From assembly GCF_000276665.1 (NCBI RefSeq), contig NW_004955472.1, forward strand, positions 9,993,628 to 10,057,627: DNA of 64,000 nt, written 5' to 3'. The notes beneath the pieces were generated by a model. It ran no database searches and was not told the origin of the DNA. It saw only the letters and a program-made list of their open reading frames with translations. Every line of letters begins with the position of its first letter. Position 1 is the first letter of the stretch. Origin of the DNA: Chinchilla lanigera (Eukaryota; Chordata; Mammalia; Rodentia; Chinchillidae). Made by a program: the position numbers and the translations under genes. Below, piece after piece: positions 33,511 through 45,714 of this stretch.

Positions 33511-36500
33511 ATAACAGACACCCCATCTACCAAATTGTAAACAGAGGGCTCATTTCTTGTACACCTGAGGAGAGGCTCAAATTCACCTTTTTAATGTCTA
33601 GTCTCAAAGGAAGGATTAAATCATTAAATCCTGGCTTATCCTTTCCTCCTTTTTCAAGTTATCTCTTTTTATCCTGAGGAGGAGTATAGCAGTAATGCTT
33701 TCAAATCTGCCACACATAGCCACCTGCAGGTTCAGATCAGACCTATTTCTAAAGGGGAAATATTTGTCCATATCCTACAGAATCTATCACTCATGGCCTC
33801 CCTCTAAGGCATAGTATTCTTCTTTCAGTTCTTTCTCCAATAAATCAAAGCTGATTAATATCAGCTATCTCAAACTGCTTCAGAACCCCAGCACCCTTGT
33901 GAATGAGAATTCCCAGTATCATGTGTGCATGTATCTATGTGTGCTATCTGTTTATTAGAAGGGAGGGGAAAGAGGAATCTTTTTGTTCTGACCTCTTCTA
34001 TAAGATTATATACTAGAAAAGGTAGGAATTATATTTTATTATTCAATCCTTGCATTTATTTTGTCACATTTTATGAATATTTAAATGAATAAAATGTTCT
34101 GATTTCCATTCAAGTTATTCTTAGGACATAGTTTAGTGTATCCTATTCAATAATCCTTAATGGTGTCACTGACCAATAGAAAAATTCAAACAAAGCTACT
34201 AAGGCCACCACGTATGATAGTTTTGAATTGATCATATACATTTTAGTGAGTTCAAAACTCTAACTGTTTAACTTGGTTTAGAAAAGTGATTCTAAGGAGA
34301 CACGAGGGTAAGAGGAAACTCAGAGGTCATTTGGTCCACCTGACTTGGTTAAAGCAATATGAAGATTGATGGTATTACGGTTAGTTTATCTCTGGGCTAG
34401 CATAAATTTTAGTCTGGCAGTGCACAGCCTCCAATCTCCTTAATAATCTCTGCAAAAGGAAGGAGTTTTTTGAGTACATCTAGACAGTGTGTATGTCAAT
34501 ATATTTCATAATGTGCATTTAGAGTTTACATTTTAAAATTCAACTAACAGATGTCATGATATATTACTTTATCTTTCTAGAGGCTTCCCACAAAGATATG
34601 GCTTTGTGATTTTCCACCAAACATCCCAAGTGATGCTAGTGTACTTTTGGCAGAAAGCGTTACTCCAAATCTCAGACCCCATATATATGCTTTTAAATGG
34701 TCCCATTAGATCTGTAAATATTATTTCCCATGAGAAATGCCTGCTTCAGTATCTGTATACCTCTCAGTTTAAGGTAACGGGAAGATAATGCTACATTAGA
34801 GAAAGACGCATTGCTTTTTCTTCCCCATCAAGTGAGAGGCTTTCGGATTTTCAATAGCAATTGCTCAGTACGATCCCTCTGATAATATCAAGGAAACAGC
34901 GTTAGTTTGTATCTATTGATGGATTCAAGAATGAAGGGAAGAGCAAAATAAACATTTTAGGACCCGCCATTAATATAACAAGGCTGTAAGGTGTACACCA
35001 GGGTGATAAAACCTCTAGCATAAAATGCAAGTGAATCTGTTTCTTTCTGCTTTAGTTGATTTATTCATCTAGAGGTGATTTTCCTGATTTCAACATTTCA
35101 GCTGCAACTTGATGAGCTGTGGCGGTGGTTTGGTGGAGGTCTTTTTCTTTGGGAAAATCACAAACACGCACAGTGGAGAGCAGCCGGCCCACAGAAGTGG
35201 TATGTTAAGTCTTCCTGGCAATGCATTTCCTGCTCCTTAATTTCATAAAAATCAGAGACAATGCTTTAAACAGAGGCCTATTAAAAGTCTCAGGATACAG
35301 CCTGCTTGTCTTCAGTACTTAGGTGGTGGGTGATGGGGAGGAAAGAAAAAAATCCTACCACTTTGTACAAGGTTAGATTAGACTCTGTGTACACATAGCT
35401 ATCTGAGGGGAGGATCAAGCCCTAAAGATTTTAATTTCAGTGAAGTCATACCGAGCTAATGGAGCCACTGGCGATCAATAGCTCCCACTCTCCGGTGAGA
35501 AGGAGAGATTTATTGAGCTCTCCCCACTGATCCTGCATCAGTACAGCCAGCAATGCTTATTGCTGTCCCCTAATTCCTGCAGTGTGCAAATGATTCACTC
35601 CATTCATCGGGGCAGCTCAGCTTTCATAGCTAGGATAGAGTTCCCTGATAATCTCTTAATACGTCCATTGGAAAAATATGTTTATGACATTTAGGCTGAG
35701 GGACAGGGAACTAATAAATCAATTGCCTCTCACTCCAAGTTCAGATACAATTCAGGGACGGATACAGGAGGAGTCAAGATCATGCAATCCTAGTAGCAAC
35801 TTTTACCAGTTACCTGAACTTGTAGTTTCAGTGAGGTTCTCCTTCTCCAGTCTTTTGAAACCCCCGATAAGGTTGGGTCTGCTGCACGCTTATCCAGCTC
35901 AATACAATCTCTCCTAATAGTGGATATTTCTTAACAGAACACGTTTCTTCCAAATACTGATGTCACACCTATTTTTAGTCTTATTGAACATTTGTGAAGC
36001 ATTTTTATTTGGAATTATCCATTTATTAAATGATAATCACTCATAAGCACTGGAGAAAATACAAAGCTGATTCTTGGCCAGGTCATTCAGTGGTGATAGT
36101 TTCTTCTGGTAATACATACAACTGATGCTTTATCCATTGGCTTCAAAAATTAAGACTTCCTTACTGCCATCCGTGGAGAAAACATTACACCCTAGTGAGT
36201 GTTGCACACAAATCTTAAGTAACCATGATAATTTTCTGCTCTTTTTACCTGAAGATAACTTTTATGTTTACACTCAATCCAGTAAAAGTTTTCAAAAGTA
36301 AAATTAAAAGCTGACAGTTGTTGTCTTACAACAGCGAGGCAACTACTGTCCACTGAGCTGCCAGGGAAGTTCACAGAACTGTCAATCATCAAACAGATGG
36401 ATTTGAGATCCAAATATATTGGCTGCATCTCTTTGCTTTCCCTTAGATGTACGTACCATTCCCATAGCCTCTCAAAGCATATACTCCGTGCTGTTCAATC

Positions 36501-36584
36501 AACTAAGTCAGACTTTTTCACTAGCTACTATTCATTAATAAATTCCATTCTGACTTTTGAGCATCTAGAATGCTTTATTTAACC
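33511..36584. other. Unique sequence with possible conserved-type blocks
   Basis: No repeat recognised apart from 34000-34100, which resembles an antisense L2 end (AGATTATATACTAGAAAAGG). 35440-35640 has balanced composition and motif-dense sequence (GAGCTAATGG, GTGCAAATGATTCA, CATTCATCGG), unlike decayed repeat. Frames at 34606-34788, 35678-35917 and 36192-36582 show no domain. Confidence 0.4.
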
Positions 36585-36655
36585 TGAACTTACAAGTGAG
36601 CTTACTAAAATCAGTGTCTGTAATTTTCCCAGGATCACAGACTGCTGAAGCAAAT
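36585..36655 (+). repeat. MIR fragment
   Basis: AATTTTCCCAGGATCACAGACTG resembles the MIR '..TGCCCAAGGTCACAC..' segment. Short and degenerate. Confidence 0.4.
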
Positions 36656-37329
36656 GAAACAAGAAAGATTTTTTAAATTTTATTAAACATAACTACTTTG
36701 GTGGATCTTTGTATTTATTAAATTTGCAAATTTCAAAGATCAAAGAAACATCAGAGTCACCTTGCATGGCTCTCAACACCTGAGATCAATGTGGTGTCTA
36801 TTGCTGAACTGAAGTCTCCTGATGCAGGGCAGGTTCACTGGGCCAATGATTCACTACCCCCAACAAGGGCCATGGAATCAAGTACGTGAACAGTGGCTTT
36901 TAACGTTTAACTTAAAAATGCATGCTACATAGATGAGAATTTGCTGGTACAGCAGAAAATGATTTAATTTTCAACACTTCAATTAAATAAGTTTTAAATT
37001 TCTTTGAATCTACTACTCTTTTCCAAAGTTTTCCTGACCTCAGAAACTATGAGAAAAGTGTCATGATTTTGGTTATCATTTGTACAATACTGATCACAGT
37101 TGGAGGAAAAAAAATCTCCCAAAAGATGATCTTGTTAATTTGAAGATTAAAAAAGTGAAAAACTCCTTCTAATGTGATTCCCAGTTCAAACTCTGGGAAA
37201 AGTATTTTTTTTCTGGCTAAAAAATACCTTCCTTTCCTTTGTGAAGTACTTTGGGTCGTTATCTGAAAGATGAAAGTAGAAAATTTTCATTAAAAATAGT
37301 TGTTTAGTGCATGATTCTGTTGTGAACTA
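36656..37329. other. Unassigned sequence
   Basis: No repeat, gene or RNA recognised. Confidence 0.5.
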
Positions 37330-37480
37330 GACCTTAAAATAAGTGTTCCAAAGCTTATAAATCCTACATTGTAGGCTAAAAATTGAAATTCAAAGAGGTC
37401 ATATACCCTGCCATCATTACAAGACACTGGTAGAACCAATGCTTAACTCCACATTCTTTGATTTGATTTCAAAGTCCGGG
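37330..37480 (+). repeat. MIR SINE fragment
   Basis: ATTGAAATTCAAAGAGGTCA, TATACCCTGCCATCATTACA, AGACACTGGTAGAACCAATG and TTAACTCCACATTCTTTG follow the 3' half of MIR. Confidence 0.6.
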
Positions 37481-37737
37481 TTATCCAGACAATGGTACGG
37501 GATCGGCCATTGTCAGCTCCGGAGTCCAAATTTATGTTGAAATTATTCCAAAGGAGCAATAAGTAAGACAGTCAAAGAAGTGGCAACAACTTTGGTAGTC
37601 AAAACACACTTAAGTACAGTCTTAGACATACTCAAGTGTACAGTTATTTATATTTAAGAAAAGAATTTATAGAAACATTTAGGTTTCAAATTGGATGCAT
37701 TAAGCTATTTAGTTTTCAGTCAGAGAAAGGTAGATAA

Positions 37738-37935
37738 GCTGGCATTTGTTGAACATCTACTATCTGCCGAGAGCTTAACATCCATTACTTCATTTAATCT
37801 TCACGCAGTTTTGTGTACAATGCATTATAATCTTATTAAATGTAAGAGAAAACTGAGATTTTAAATTGTTAAATTATGTGGCAATGGGGGAAAAGAATGT
37901 TATTCAAATTTAAGTTTATTAACTCCAAAGGTAAC
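37738..37935 (+). repeat. MIR SINE
   Basis: TTGTTGAACATCTACTATCT, GCCGAGAGCTTAACATCC, TACTTCATTTAATCTTCACG and TTAAATGTAAGAGAAAACTG follow the 5' half and core of MIR. Confidence 0.75.
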
Positions 37936-38509
37936 CTTTCTGCCTTCCAACAAGCCAACACTGAAGAGTCATCAAATGAAACACATATAAGTAGCTGTGT
38001 GCTAGCTGTTCTATCAGTAATTTAAAGGTAAAAAAAATGTGGCAAACAGTGAGCTTATAAATTGTCTACAGTCACTGAAATGTAAGATTCTTTACTGTGT
38101 GACATTTTAAATGATACAAATGAGACACAAAGAACTATAAGATGATACCTCTGCCATTTTAAAGAAAAGAAATAAGACAGATAACAATTACAACTCATTT
38201 CAAAATGTAAATAGCTGCTAAGGCAATAAAATAAGGCTAGACAGGATATGATTAATTATTAATATGTAGCAAGACCTGTATTTCCCAAAGTGTGCTACAT
38301 ATATGCTGTGGCAATAAATTGTTTTTCTAGGTGACACAAATGTAAATGAAATTTTTGTTTAAATATTTTTTAATTTTTACATACAGTCAGTTGTACTAAT
38401 TTCTTTTATGATAGCATTAGGTTTTCTCTTTGAAAGAAATTTGCTTTTCATTGATTGTTTTGAAATAAGATTTAATAGTGTCTGCTAAACTTGAATATGT
38501 GTATGATTA
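37936..38509. other. Unassigned AT-rich sequence
   Basis: No gene or recognised repeat. Confidence 0.5.
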
Positions 38510-38970
38510 TCTTATGATCTATTCCAGAAATGTATACACATATACTTAAAAAGATACATATATGAGGACATTCATTTCAGTGTCATTTACAATTTCTCTT
38601 TCCCAGAAATCAAATGGCTGAAAACTGTTGAATAAATAATTAATATTGACAAGTGTATACAATGACATAACCAAGCAATGAAAATAACTCCACAAAACAA
38701 ATGAATGTCACAGTTATTGAGAGTAGGATGCCAGATATAACATAATATATTACACATTATTCTAAAAGTACAAAAGAAGGCAAACTAATTTATGATATTA
38801 AAAGTCAAGGTACCGACAAGAACATAATGCCTGAAAGAAGACAAAGAAAGAGAATTTTGAGTAGTAGAAGTCTTAGCTTCTGATATAAATATGTTTGTCC
38901 TATGAATCTTCATCAAGCTGTATGCTTATCACTTTTATATTTTTGATATTTCAATAAGCACATAGGAGAT
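38510..38970 (+). mobile_element. L1 3'-end fragment, old
   Basis: ATATATGAGGACATTCATTT, TTGAATAAATAATTAATATT, ACATAACCAAGCAATGAAAA, AAGGCAAACTAATTTATGAT and a closing TATTTTTGATATTTCAATA follow the C-terminal ORF2 to 3' UTR order of old L1. Confidence 0.65.
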
Positions 38971-38974
38971 GAAT

Positions 38975-39957
38975 TTCATAATTGTGAATTGTAAAGATTT
39001 TTAGTAATATACCAAAATACTCAACAAGCATGAAAATTAAAATAGATAAATTGAACTACTTCAAAATTAAAATATCCTTTTTAGGATTTAGTGGTATTCA
39101 AGTGATACCACTAAAAAATATGGTGGCAAACTATACATTGGAAAAAATATTTGTTATATCTATTTCTAATAAAAAGGGCTGGGGATTTAGCTCAGTGGCA
39201 CAGCACCTGCCTGGCAAGTGCAAGGCCATGAGTTCGATTCCTGGTACCAGAAGAAAAACAACAAACAAAAAAAAATTTTAAAAATTAAGAATTTACATAA
39301 CCCTTTATACATATATTCCTATAAATCAATATTACAAAAGACACAATCAGTTTTATAAAAACAATGTTTGAATATTTGAACAGACATTTTACCAAAGAAT
39401 TAGGCAATAAGCTTATGACAACAAATCTAATATTTTTACCAGGGGCAGTTTCAATAATAACTACAACATTTTCCATGCACAAATATGGTCATAAAATTAA
39501 CAAGACAAATGACCAACTACTGCCAAATATGTATAGTAACTATGACATTTTTAAATAGCTAATGATATTTAAAAAATGTTCAACTACTTTGCATAATTAT
39601 TTGGCAGGTTTTTTTTACAGTTAAACGTGTATCTACCGTATGACCAAGTAACTTCTTTCCTCAATATTTATTAAAGAAAATGAAATTATATGTTGTCAAC
39701 AGATTGATATTAGAATTTTCATAGCAAATTATTCATAATAATTTGGATCATTGAAATGATCCCAAAATCTACCAATAGTGTACTAGAATGTCAAATTGCA
39801 GTGTAATCACACAATATTACTTTGGGAACAATAATATTGCACTGGTCCTTTCAGTAATACAGATGAATCTCAAAAACATACTGAATGAAAGAAGCCAGAC
39901 ACAAAGACATGACAGTACAAACCCATTTATATGAAGATTCAAGAATAACCATAATGA
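38975..39957 (+). mobile_element. L1 fragment, old, split by an ID SINE
   Basis: AAATAGATAAATTGAACTAC, AATTAAAATATCCTTTTTAG, AACAGACATTTTACCAAAGA, ACAGTTAAACGTGTATCTAC, CGTATGACCAAGTAACTTCT, TCTCAAAAACATACTGAATG and GAAGCCAGACACAAAGACAT follow the terminal third of L1 ORF2 into the 3' UTR. After the nested B1/LTR the same L1 probably resumes at 40499-40700. Frames at 39030-39281 and 39364-39558 read through this material and are not genes. Confidence 0.8.
39177..39275 (+). mobile_element. ID-type SINE
   Basis: GGGCTGGGGATTTAGCTCAG, CACCTGCCTGGCAAGTGCAA, GAGTTCGATTCCTGGTACC and an A/C-rich tail, inserted in the old L1. No convincing target-site duplication. Confidence 0.93.
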
Positions 39958-40498
39958 GCCAGGCATGGTGACACATACCTCTAATGCCAGCCCTCTGGAG
40001 GCTAAGGCAGGAGGATCAGTGAGTATAAGGCCAGTCTGGGTTACAAAGCAAACCCTATCATATTAGCTTTCAGTGGCCACCCAGGGAGTCATGTGTGGAA
40101 AAGTGCAAAACACCTGCCCACATGCTGGAGAGCCTAAGGACCCAGCCAAAGGCTAGAGATCACTGCACGGACCTGTGTGGGTCTGCATCAGGAGACTGAT
40201 GGTCTGTGGTGGAAGCTTGGAGAGTCTGCACTAGAGGCTGAAGAGTCTGCACTGGAAGTCAGGAGGTGATGTCCAAGGTGAAGGTGAAGACTGGAGATTG
40301 TCCAAAGAAACACACGCAGCCTTCCACCTTCGTTCTCCTTTTATTTCATTCAGGTAACAGGCCTCACACCCAGGGTGGGACTTCTGTCTTCAGTAAATCC
40401 CTCAGCCCACCCAGAACTATGCTTATCTGATTTACTTGGGTGTTTCTTACTCAAATTGACACAACTAGCTAACTGTAACAGACCCTGTCTCAAAAAAA
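39958..40498 (+). mobile_element. B1 SINE split by a solo LTR
   Basis: The B1 head (GCCAGGCATGGTGACACATA) runs from 39958 to 40055 and the B1 tail (GACCCTGTCTCAAAAAAAAG) resumes at 40481-40498. Everything between is an antisense LTR (40056-40480). The break lies inside the B1 'GACCCTGTCTC' motif, and AACCC / GACCC at the two junctions looks like a 5-bp target duplication with one change. Confidence 0.87.
40056..40480 (-). mobile_element. Solo LTR (MaLR/ERVL-type) inserted in B1
   Basis: On the minus strand it begins TGTTACAGTTAGCTAGTTGT and ends CTAATATGATA, 425 bp, with an ATGAAATAAAAGGAG polyadenylation-like region near 40340. Tandem-like GAGTCTGCACT(A/G)GA units occur near 40222-40258. 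Junctions carry AACCC (40051-40055) and GACCC (40481-40485). Because it interrupts a B1 it must be younger than that B1. Confidence 0.78.
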
Positions 40499-40700
40499 AG
40501 TATAACTAAATGAACTTACATTGATAGAAATTAGAACAATGGTACAAAATAGCTGAAAGGAGCATAAGAAAATTTTAAGGTGATAGCAAAGTGGTAATGT
40601 ATATCTAGACTGGATTTGTAATTATACAAATAAATACATTTGTCATATCCTGAACCATACACCTAATATCCATTTATTTGATTAATCTAATGAGAAATAT
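40499..40700 (+). mobile_element. L1 3' UTR remnant, continuation of 38975-39957
   Basis: GAAATTAGAACAATGGTACA, TTTTAAGGTGATAGCAAAGT, GGTAATGTATATCTAGACTG and ATACATTTGTCATATCC follow the 3' UTR order of old L1. Confidence 0.55.
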
Positions 40701-40759
40701 ATTAACCTGCTTTTGATACACTACCCAAGAAACTGGAAACTGGCATACAGATTCATGAG

Positions 40760-41275
40760 CAGCTCTGCCGATCTCCAGTGAAGCTGCAAGCATTCATACA
40801 GTAAGATCTAAGAATTCAACTCTGGATATATAAAAGACAGATATGATGTAATTATTAACCAAATGCCTGTGTAAAAGTTATCACAACAATGCTATTTGTA
40901 ATATCCAAAGCTAGAAACAAACTTTGTGACAACTTAAAGGATAGAGGATCAATGTTGTACTCATAGAGTGATATACCAGACATTACTGAGAATAAATAAA
41001 CTGTGCATTCAGCATTGCTGAATGAAAGAAACCAAGGAGAGCTTGATTCCATTTCAAAAACATCTAAAGTTAATGTGTAGTGTTAGGAATCAAGATAGTG
41101 CTTACCTTTGAAGATTATTCACTAGAAGGGATATACGGGAGTTTCTTGAAGCTACTGTAGAAGGGTTATACTACATTTTTGCTTGAGTTGCAGTTACTTA
41201 GATACATTTACTTGTGAAAATTTACTGAGCTATACACAGGTGCTTCATGAATTTTATATGTGCTGTTCTTCAATA
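40760..41275 (+). mobile_element. L1 3'-end fragment, old
   Basis: CACAACAATGCTATTTGTAA, TATCCAAAGCTAGAAACAAA, CATTACTGAGAATAAATAAA, TGCTGAATGAAAGAAACCAA and GATTCCATTTCAAAAACATC follow the C-terminal ORF2 and 3' UTR order. Frames here are broken. Confidence 0.65.
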
Positions 41276-41894
41276 AAAAGTTTATTCACCAAGAAGATCT
41301 GTGCTAAGCAGAGAAATACATCCCATGCTATGGTCATGAGATTTCTTTCAATTCAGAGCTGTCGTAAAACAAGGCGGGATGAATTCATCTGCCTAATAGT
41401 AAGTAAAGGTTATAGAAGAGAGGTGTGATTTTTAAAATCTTGTTTGCCATGTACTTCAGAAATAAGTTTATTTTTATTTGAGCATCTGGCCATTTCAGGT
41501 GCCCCTGGGGCAAGACCAAAATTTATAGTTCTCTGGTTATATAGGCCACTTGTTTATATAGAGAATTTTATGGCTTAGTTCCCCAGGCTTATGTCACTAA
41601 TGCTGTTGGAGTTTTCTCTGTTAATTATCCTCCGGGACTTCAGCATGCACACAGATGTCAGTTCAGATGGGCCAGCATGTATCTTTCTGGAAGCAATGGA
41701 CTCTGAGTTTCAACCAGATGGTTGAGGCAAGTTCCCTTAAAGCCAAGCTCGTTCTAAACTTTGTCTATGGATTTAATTTGTGAAGAGGGTTTCATTTTCA
41801 GTGTCTAATCTGATTTACCAAGTCATTAGCTCTTTCTAGTCCTTCTTTATAATATTTTTTTAAATTTCATGATAAATGTCTAGATATCAGTTCC
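41276..41894. other. Unassigned sequence
   Basis: No repeat or exon recognised; the frame at 41183-41428 has no domain. Confidence 0.5.
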
Positions 41895-42070
41895 ATTTTT
41901 TGAAGGAATTTACTATATGCCAAACACTGCCCTAAATCTTTTCTATGTATTTAATTCACCTGATCATTATAACTAATTTATGCAATAAGAAATTTTAAAA
42001 TTATCCCCCATTTAAAATTAAAGCACACCTCAGTGACAGGAGTCACTGGTAAGGAGGTAATATGCTATTT
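41895..42070 (+). repeat. MIR SINE
   Basis: AATTTACTATATGCCAAACA, CTGCCCTAAATCTTTTCTAT, GTATTTAATTCACCTGATCA and TTATCCCCCATTTAAAATTA follow MIR from the 5' half through the core. Confidence 0.78.
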
Positions 42071-42570
42071 TTGACAACCCTTAGGCTGTAACTACTTTTT
42101 AGATCCTTCTTGAGTATCTCTGTCTTCCTGAGAAACCACTTTAAAGATACCACCATGTATTACAGCAGCCATTGATATGTTCCTACTAATCTATCCATAA
42201 CTCTGCAATGTTTGTATTGTTCCTATCCTATTTTGTAAATGGATGCATGTTTATTATTATGTGTTTCCTACAACCATTGAGAATAGTTAATGATTTTTCA
42301 ATAGGTCACCCATGTATAGCTCTATTTATTTTCTTTAGAAGCCACTTTGAAGATACCAAAGGATAGTACAATGACTATTGGTAATCTCCTACCTCTTCTT
42401 CTGTAACTCATTATTTGTCTATTTGTTTTTCTGAGAAACTATCTTGTAGATAACAATATGTAAAACAATAACCATTGATAATTTCCTACCACTCTGTTTG
42501 TAATTTGGTAAGCCCCCCCATTATTATGTTATCCTTCTTTTACTCTTTAAAATAAAAAAGAATAAAAATA
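42071..42570. other. Unassigned, locally self-similar sequence
   Basis: A pattern (TCTGAGAAAC..ACTTT(A/G)(A/T)AGATA followed by ACAAT..CATTGAT) recurs loosely at about 42125, 42325 and 42430, as if a roughly 100-150-bp unit had been duplicated and decayed. A related motif (AAGATAACAATATGTAATA) appears near 55860. No gene. Confidence 0.45.
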
Positions 42571-42670
42571 AAAATAAAGCATAGAGAGGTGAGAATCACA
42601 TGGACCATCAAAGATTTGATTCCAGGTAGGCAGGTTTCAGAGTCTGTGTTCTTTGCATGGTGCTACATCA
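42571..42670 (+). repeat. MIR fragment
   Basis: AAAGCATAGAGAGGTGAGAA, GATTTGATTCCAGGTAGGC and TCAGAGTCTGTGTTCTTTGC match the 3' end of MIR. Confidence 0.6.
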
Positions 42671-42744
42671 CTGTTCTCACAGCAAGAGATAAACATTTGA
42701 GAATGTGCAAACAATTCACATTCTCTCTCGCTGCTACAAGTCAT

Positions 42745-42930
42745 TTTCTCTTGATCAACTTACTCACATCACTAAGTCTCAGACTCACTATGCTACATGA
42801 CAACAGTATTTAAATAATAGCAACAGCTTAAAGATTAAATTATATAATACATGTAAAGCAATTCATATGGACCTGGCATATATTAATAGTAATCAGCATT
42901 ATTATGTCATTATCAATATTATACTTTATG
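42745..42930 (-). repeat. MIR SINE, antisense
   Basis: AACAGTATTTAAATAATAGC, AAGATTAAATTATATAATAC, ATGTAAAGCAATTCATATGG and ACCTGGCATATATTAATAGT follow the MIR reverse complement. Confidence 0.75.
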
Positions 42931-45118
42931 GCACTAATTTATTATACTGGGAATTAAAATTGATAAAGTTTTATTTATTTTAAAAATAAGCTAGAAGTAG
43001 ATGTGTTTCGCTCCAACAAAACTTGAGTCATTAAACATCACAAACATAAAGGTTGAACCTCAAGGTACCCACTTGCCAGACTAAGTGTTGCTGACACAAC
43101 CTCTGACACATTCATTTCAGAAATTCCAATTCCTCCAACCATGAACACCCAACACCAGCACTGTGCCCCTATGTTAACACACAAAATGGAAATCTCAGGA
43201 GAACAGACTTTTTCCCTGATATCACATAATTTTTGCATTATTTCTCTACCTTGGATTATTTTTCAGAAATTAAAAGCAAACAATAATTTTTTGTTGCAGC
43301 CCAAATTCTACTTTGTGCAGAAAAAAATCAATATGTAAGTTTATGTGTACATGAAAAGTTCTATATCTTCTCTCCAATTATCTCTTAAATCATCAAAAAA
43401 TACATATGTTCAACTTTTTTCTTTGGATTAAAGTAGATGACACTTTAGGCTCACTTTTGCCAGCTATAAATGATGTGCTGTGGGAAAATTCTCAGCCAAC
43501 TTCACAGATAATACAAATGGAACTCTTAATAACTTTGGTGTATTGCTAGAGAGAACATGAAATTTACCTGTTCAAGAGTCTCCCGGACTTGAGACATCTG
43601 TACTGCCATTCAGAGTGTAATTGCAATGACACGATGGTTAACGTTTTTCTATTGATATCTTTTCCTTCATTTGCCTATGTTTCACTCAAAAAGCTGATTC
43701 TATATTCTATAAAAGACATATATAACACACAATGCACACATATATATTCTTCCAAGAGATTCAAGAATGATGTCAAATATTGCGTCTGTAAGGCTGGAGA
43801 TGAAGCCTCTCACTGCTATTGTGACAGTCACGATAACCTTGATAAGTGATTGCTGAGTGAAGTAACAAATACTCAGAAAGTGTACGTTCCTTGTTCAGAT
43901 TACACAGCAGTAACTGGAAGAGATGAAATATGACCCTAGATCTTCCTAAAGTTTGCTTTTCCCACTAACAACCCTACCTGAGTCCCTTAAAACTAAATGA
44001 TAGGTGAGTACGGATGATAGTGTCCACATTAGACTAAAAAGCTCTTGATTTTAACTGAAATAGTAACAAATAGTTTCCGGGTTTTTTTCTCTGCATTTCA
44101 CTTGTCATTATTCTTTGCCTGAGATGCCACTAGTTCAATCTGCTCACTATGTTCGACCCTTAGGGAAGGTGACTCACAAACCTTGGGATACCAGAAAAGT
44201 CCATAGTATCCAAGAAGTAGGGAAGCCCATCACTAACACTTCATTTCCACAAGATTTAATAAATGTTAGTCTTCCAGCAATGTTCCATGCTTTGTCTCCT
44301 ACAAAGGTCTTCACAAGAACTTATCCTGCCAGTTATACCTCTAACCATTTGGGATAAACTGTGTCTCCTTATTTGCAGAGCTGAAATTACTGAAAATCAA
44401 ATCCAGAATCTCATCCCATAACTAAATTATAACACAAATCGAACTCTCTGACTTACAGCCCATGTGCTATGAAAGTGAAGGCAATTAATTGATGAATACA
44501 ATGAGGTCCAGTTAGTTGGGATTGTGACAAGAGAAAAAACTGTGATGAAAGGATGAATATTAAACATCTAAATCCTGATAAGTCTTCTTTACTGTGAAAG
44601 AAGTCTCCCACACTTGGAAAAATTGGCTCCTTAAACCCAAGCAAAATCAGCCTTCCTACCCCCAGGGGCAGTGACCTCCTCATTAATAGTGGTATCAGTC
44701 TCTCAGCTCACACTGTTGTTGTCCTTTCTACCTCTGTTTGAGGATTAATGCTACATTGCCTGAAAAAACAATAATGTCCTCCCCTGAGGCATCTGTCATG
44801 CAAAACAATGATGTTTCTCTTAGAACTTATCCATAAGGCTCTTTTCTTTTTTTACATCTGTAACTAGATTAAAGTTCCAGCAAGCCCCTAAAATTGACAT
44901 ATACGTGATGCATGAAAAGTCATTACATTTTAAAAGAACTACTGGAATTTTGTAATTTATACAGAGAGAAAACTAGAGAATATGTATGAAAATTGATACT
45001 AAAGGGATGGAAAAATGATAAAAGAGAAATAAAACTGGATTAGGCAGAATATATTAACATGGTCTCATTAAGTGCAGATTCTACATTTAATGCTGCAGCT
45101 CAGGGACTTAGTAAAGAC
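42931..45118. other. Unassigned sequence, small MIR remnant
   Basis: 43880-43960 (CAGATTACACAGCAGTAACT) resembles the MIR 3' half. Frames at 43038-43338, 43589-43849, 44115-44357 and 44453-44683 lack domains and gene structure. Confidence 0.45.
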
Positions 45119-45119
45119 T

Positions 45120-45192
45120 CTGTTTGTTTGTTTGTTGATTGTTTGTTTGACTGGTTGGCTGCTTGTCCAGTTAGTTGGTTGACTGACTGAAA
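45120..45192 (+). repeat. TTTG microsatellite grading into TTGG/ACTG units
   Basis: Four TTTG units, an interruption, then further TTTG units drift into ACTGGTTGGCTG, GTTAGTTGGTTG and ACTGACTG. The tetranucleotide period is kept while the unit changes. Confidence 0.85.
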
Positions 45193-45714
45193 TACAGATC
45201 AAAAAGTGACCCCACCATAAGCTAATTAAAAATGTGAAACATGCTTTAGATATGTTTTGTGTTGTTTTTTGTTCTTAAAATGTTGAGAATCACTTCACAA
45301 TTTTTTATCAAAGTTTAATAAATCTCTATGATCAGAAAGAAATAACAAAAAGAGGTCAGAGCTGTTTTAGTTCTGTTTTGGGCCCAGTGGACCTTTGGTT
45401 TGGGAAAGGACATGTCAGTTTACAGTGATCAGAGTTTAACAGACCATGACTGACTATCGTAAAGTAGTTCCTTATAAAGTTAAACAAGATTTTTTCCATC
45501 ACAAAAACTTCAGACATGTGTAGCCAATCTCTTCAAATTGTCCGATTGGGCAAAATTACACACAGCTTTTTAAGTCCACTATCATCTAGGGGAAGAGTGT
45601 TTTGGTGGGATGTACTTTTTTCACAATAAAATCCTATTTCATTTCTTCACACTGCAAGCCCCTGGTATACTCTCTGCTTGCAAAAGCAGGAAGACACTGC
45701 ATCAAAATACAAAC
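45193..45714. other. Unassigned sequence upstream of L1
   Basis: No gene or named repeat recognised. Confidence 0.45.
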
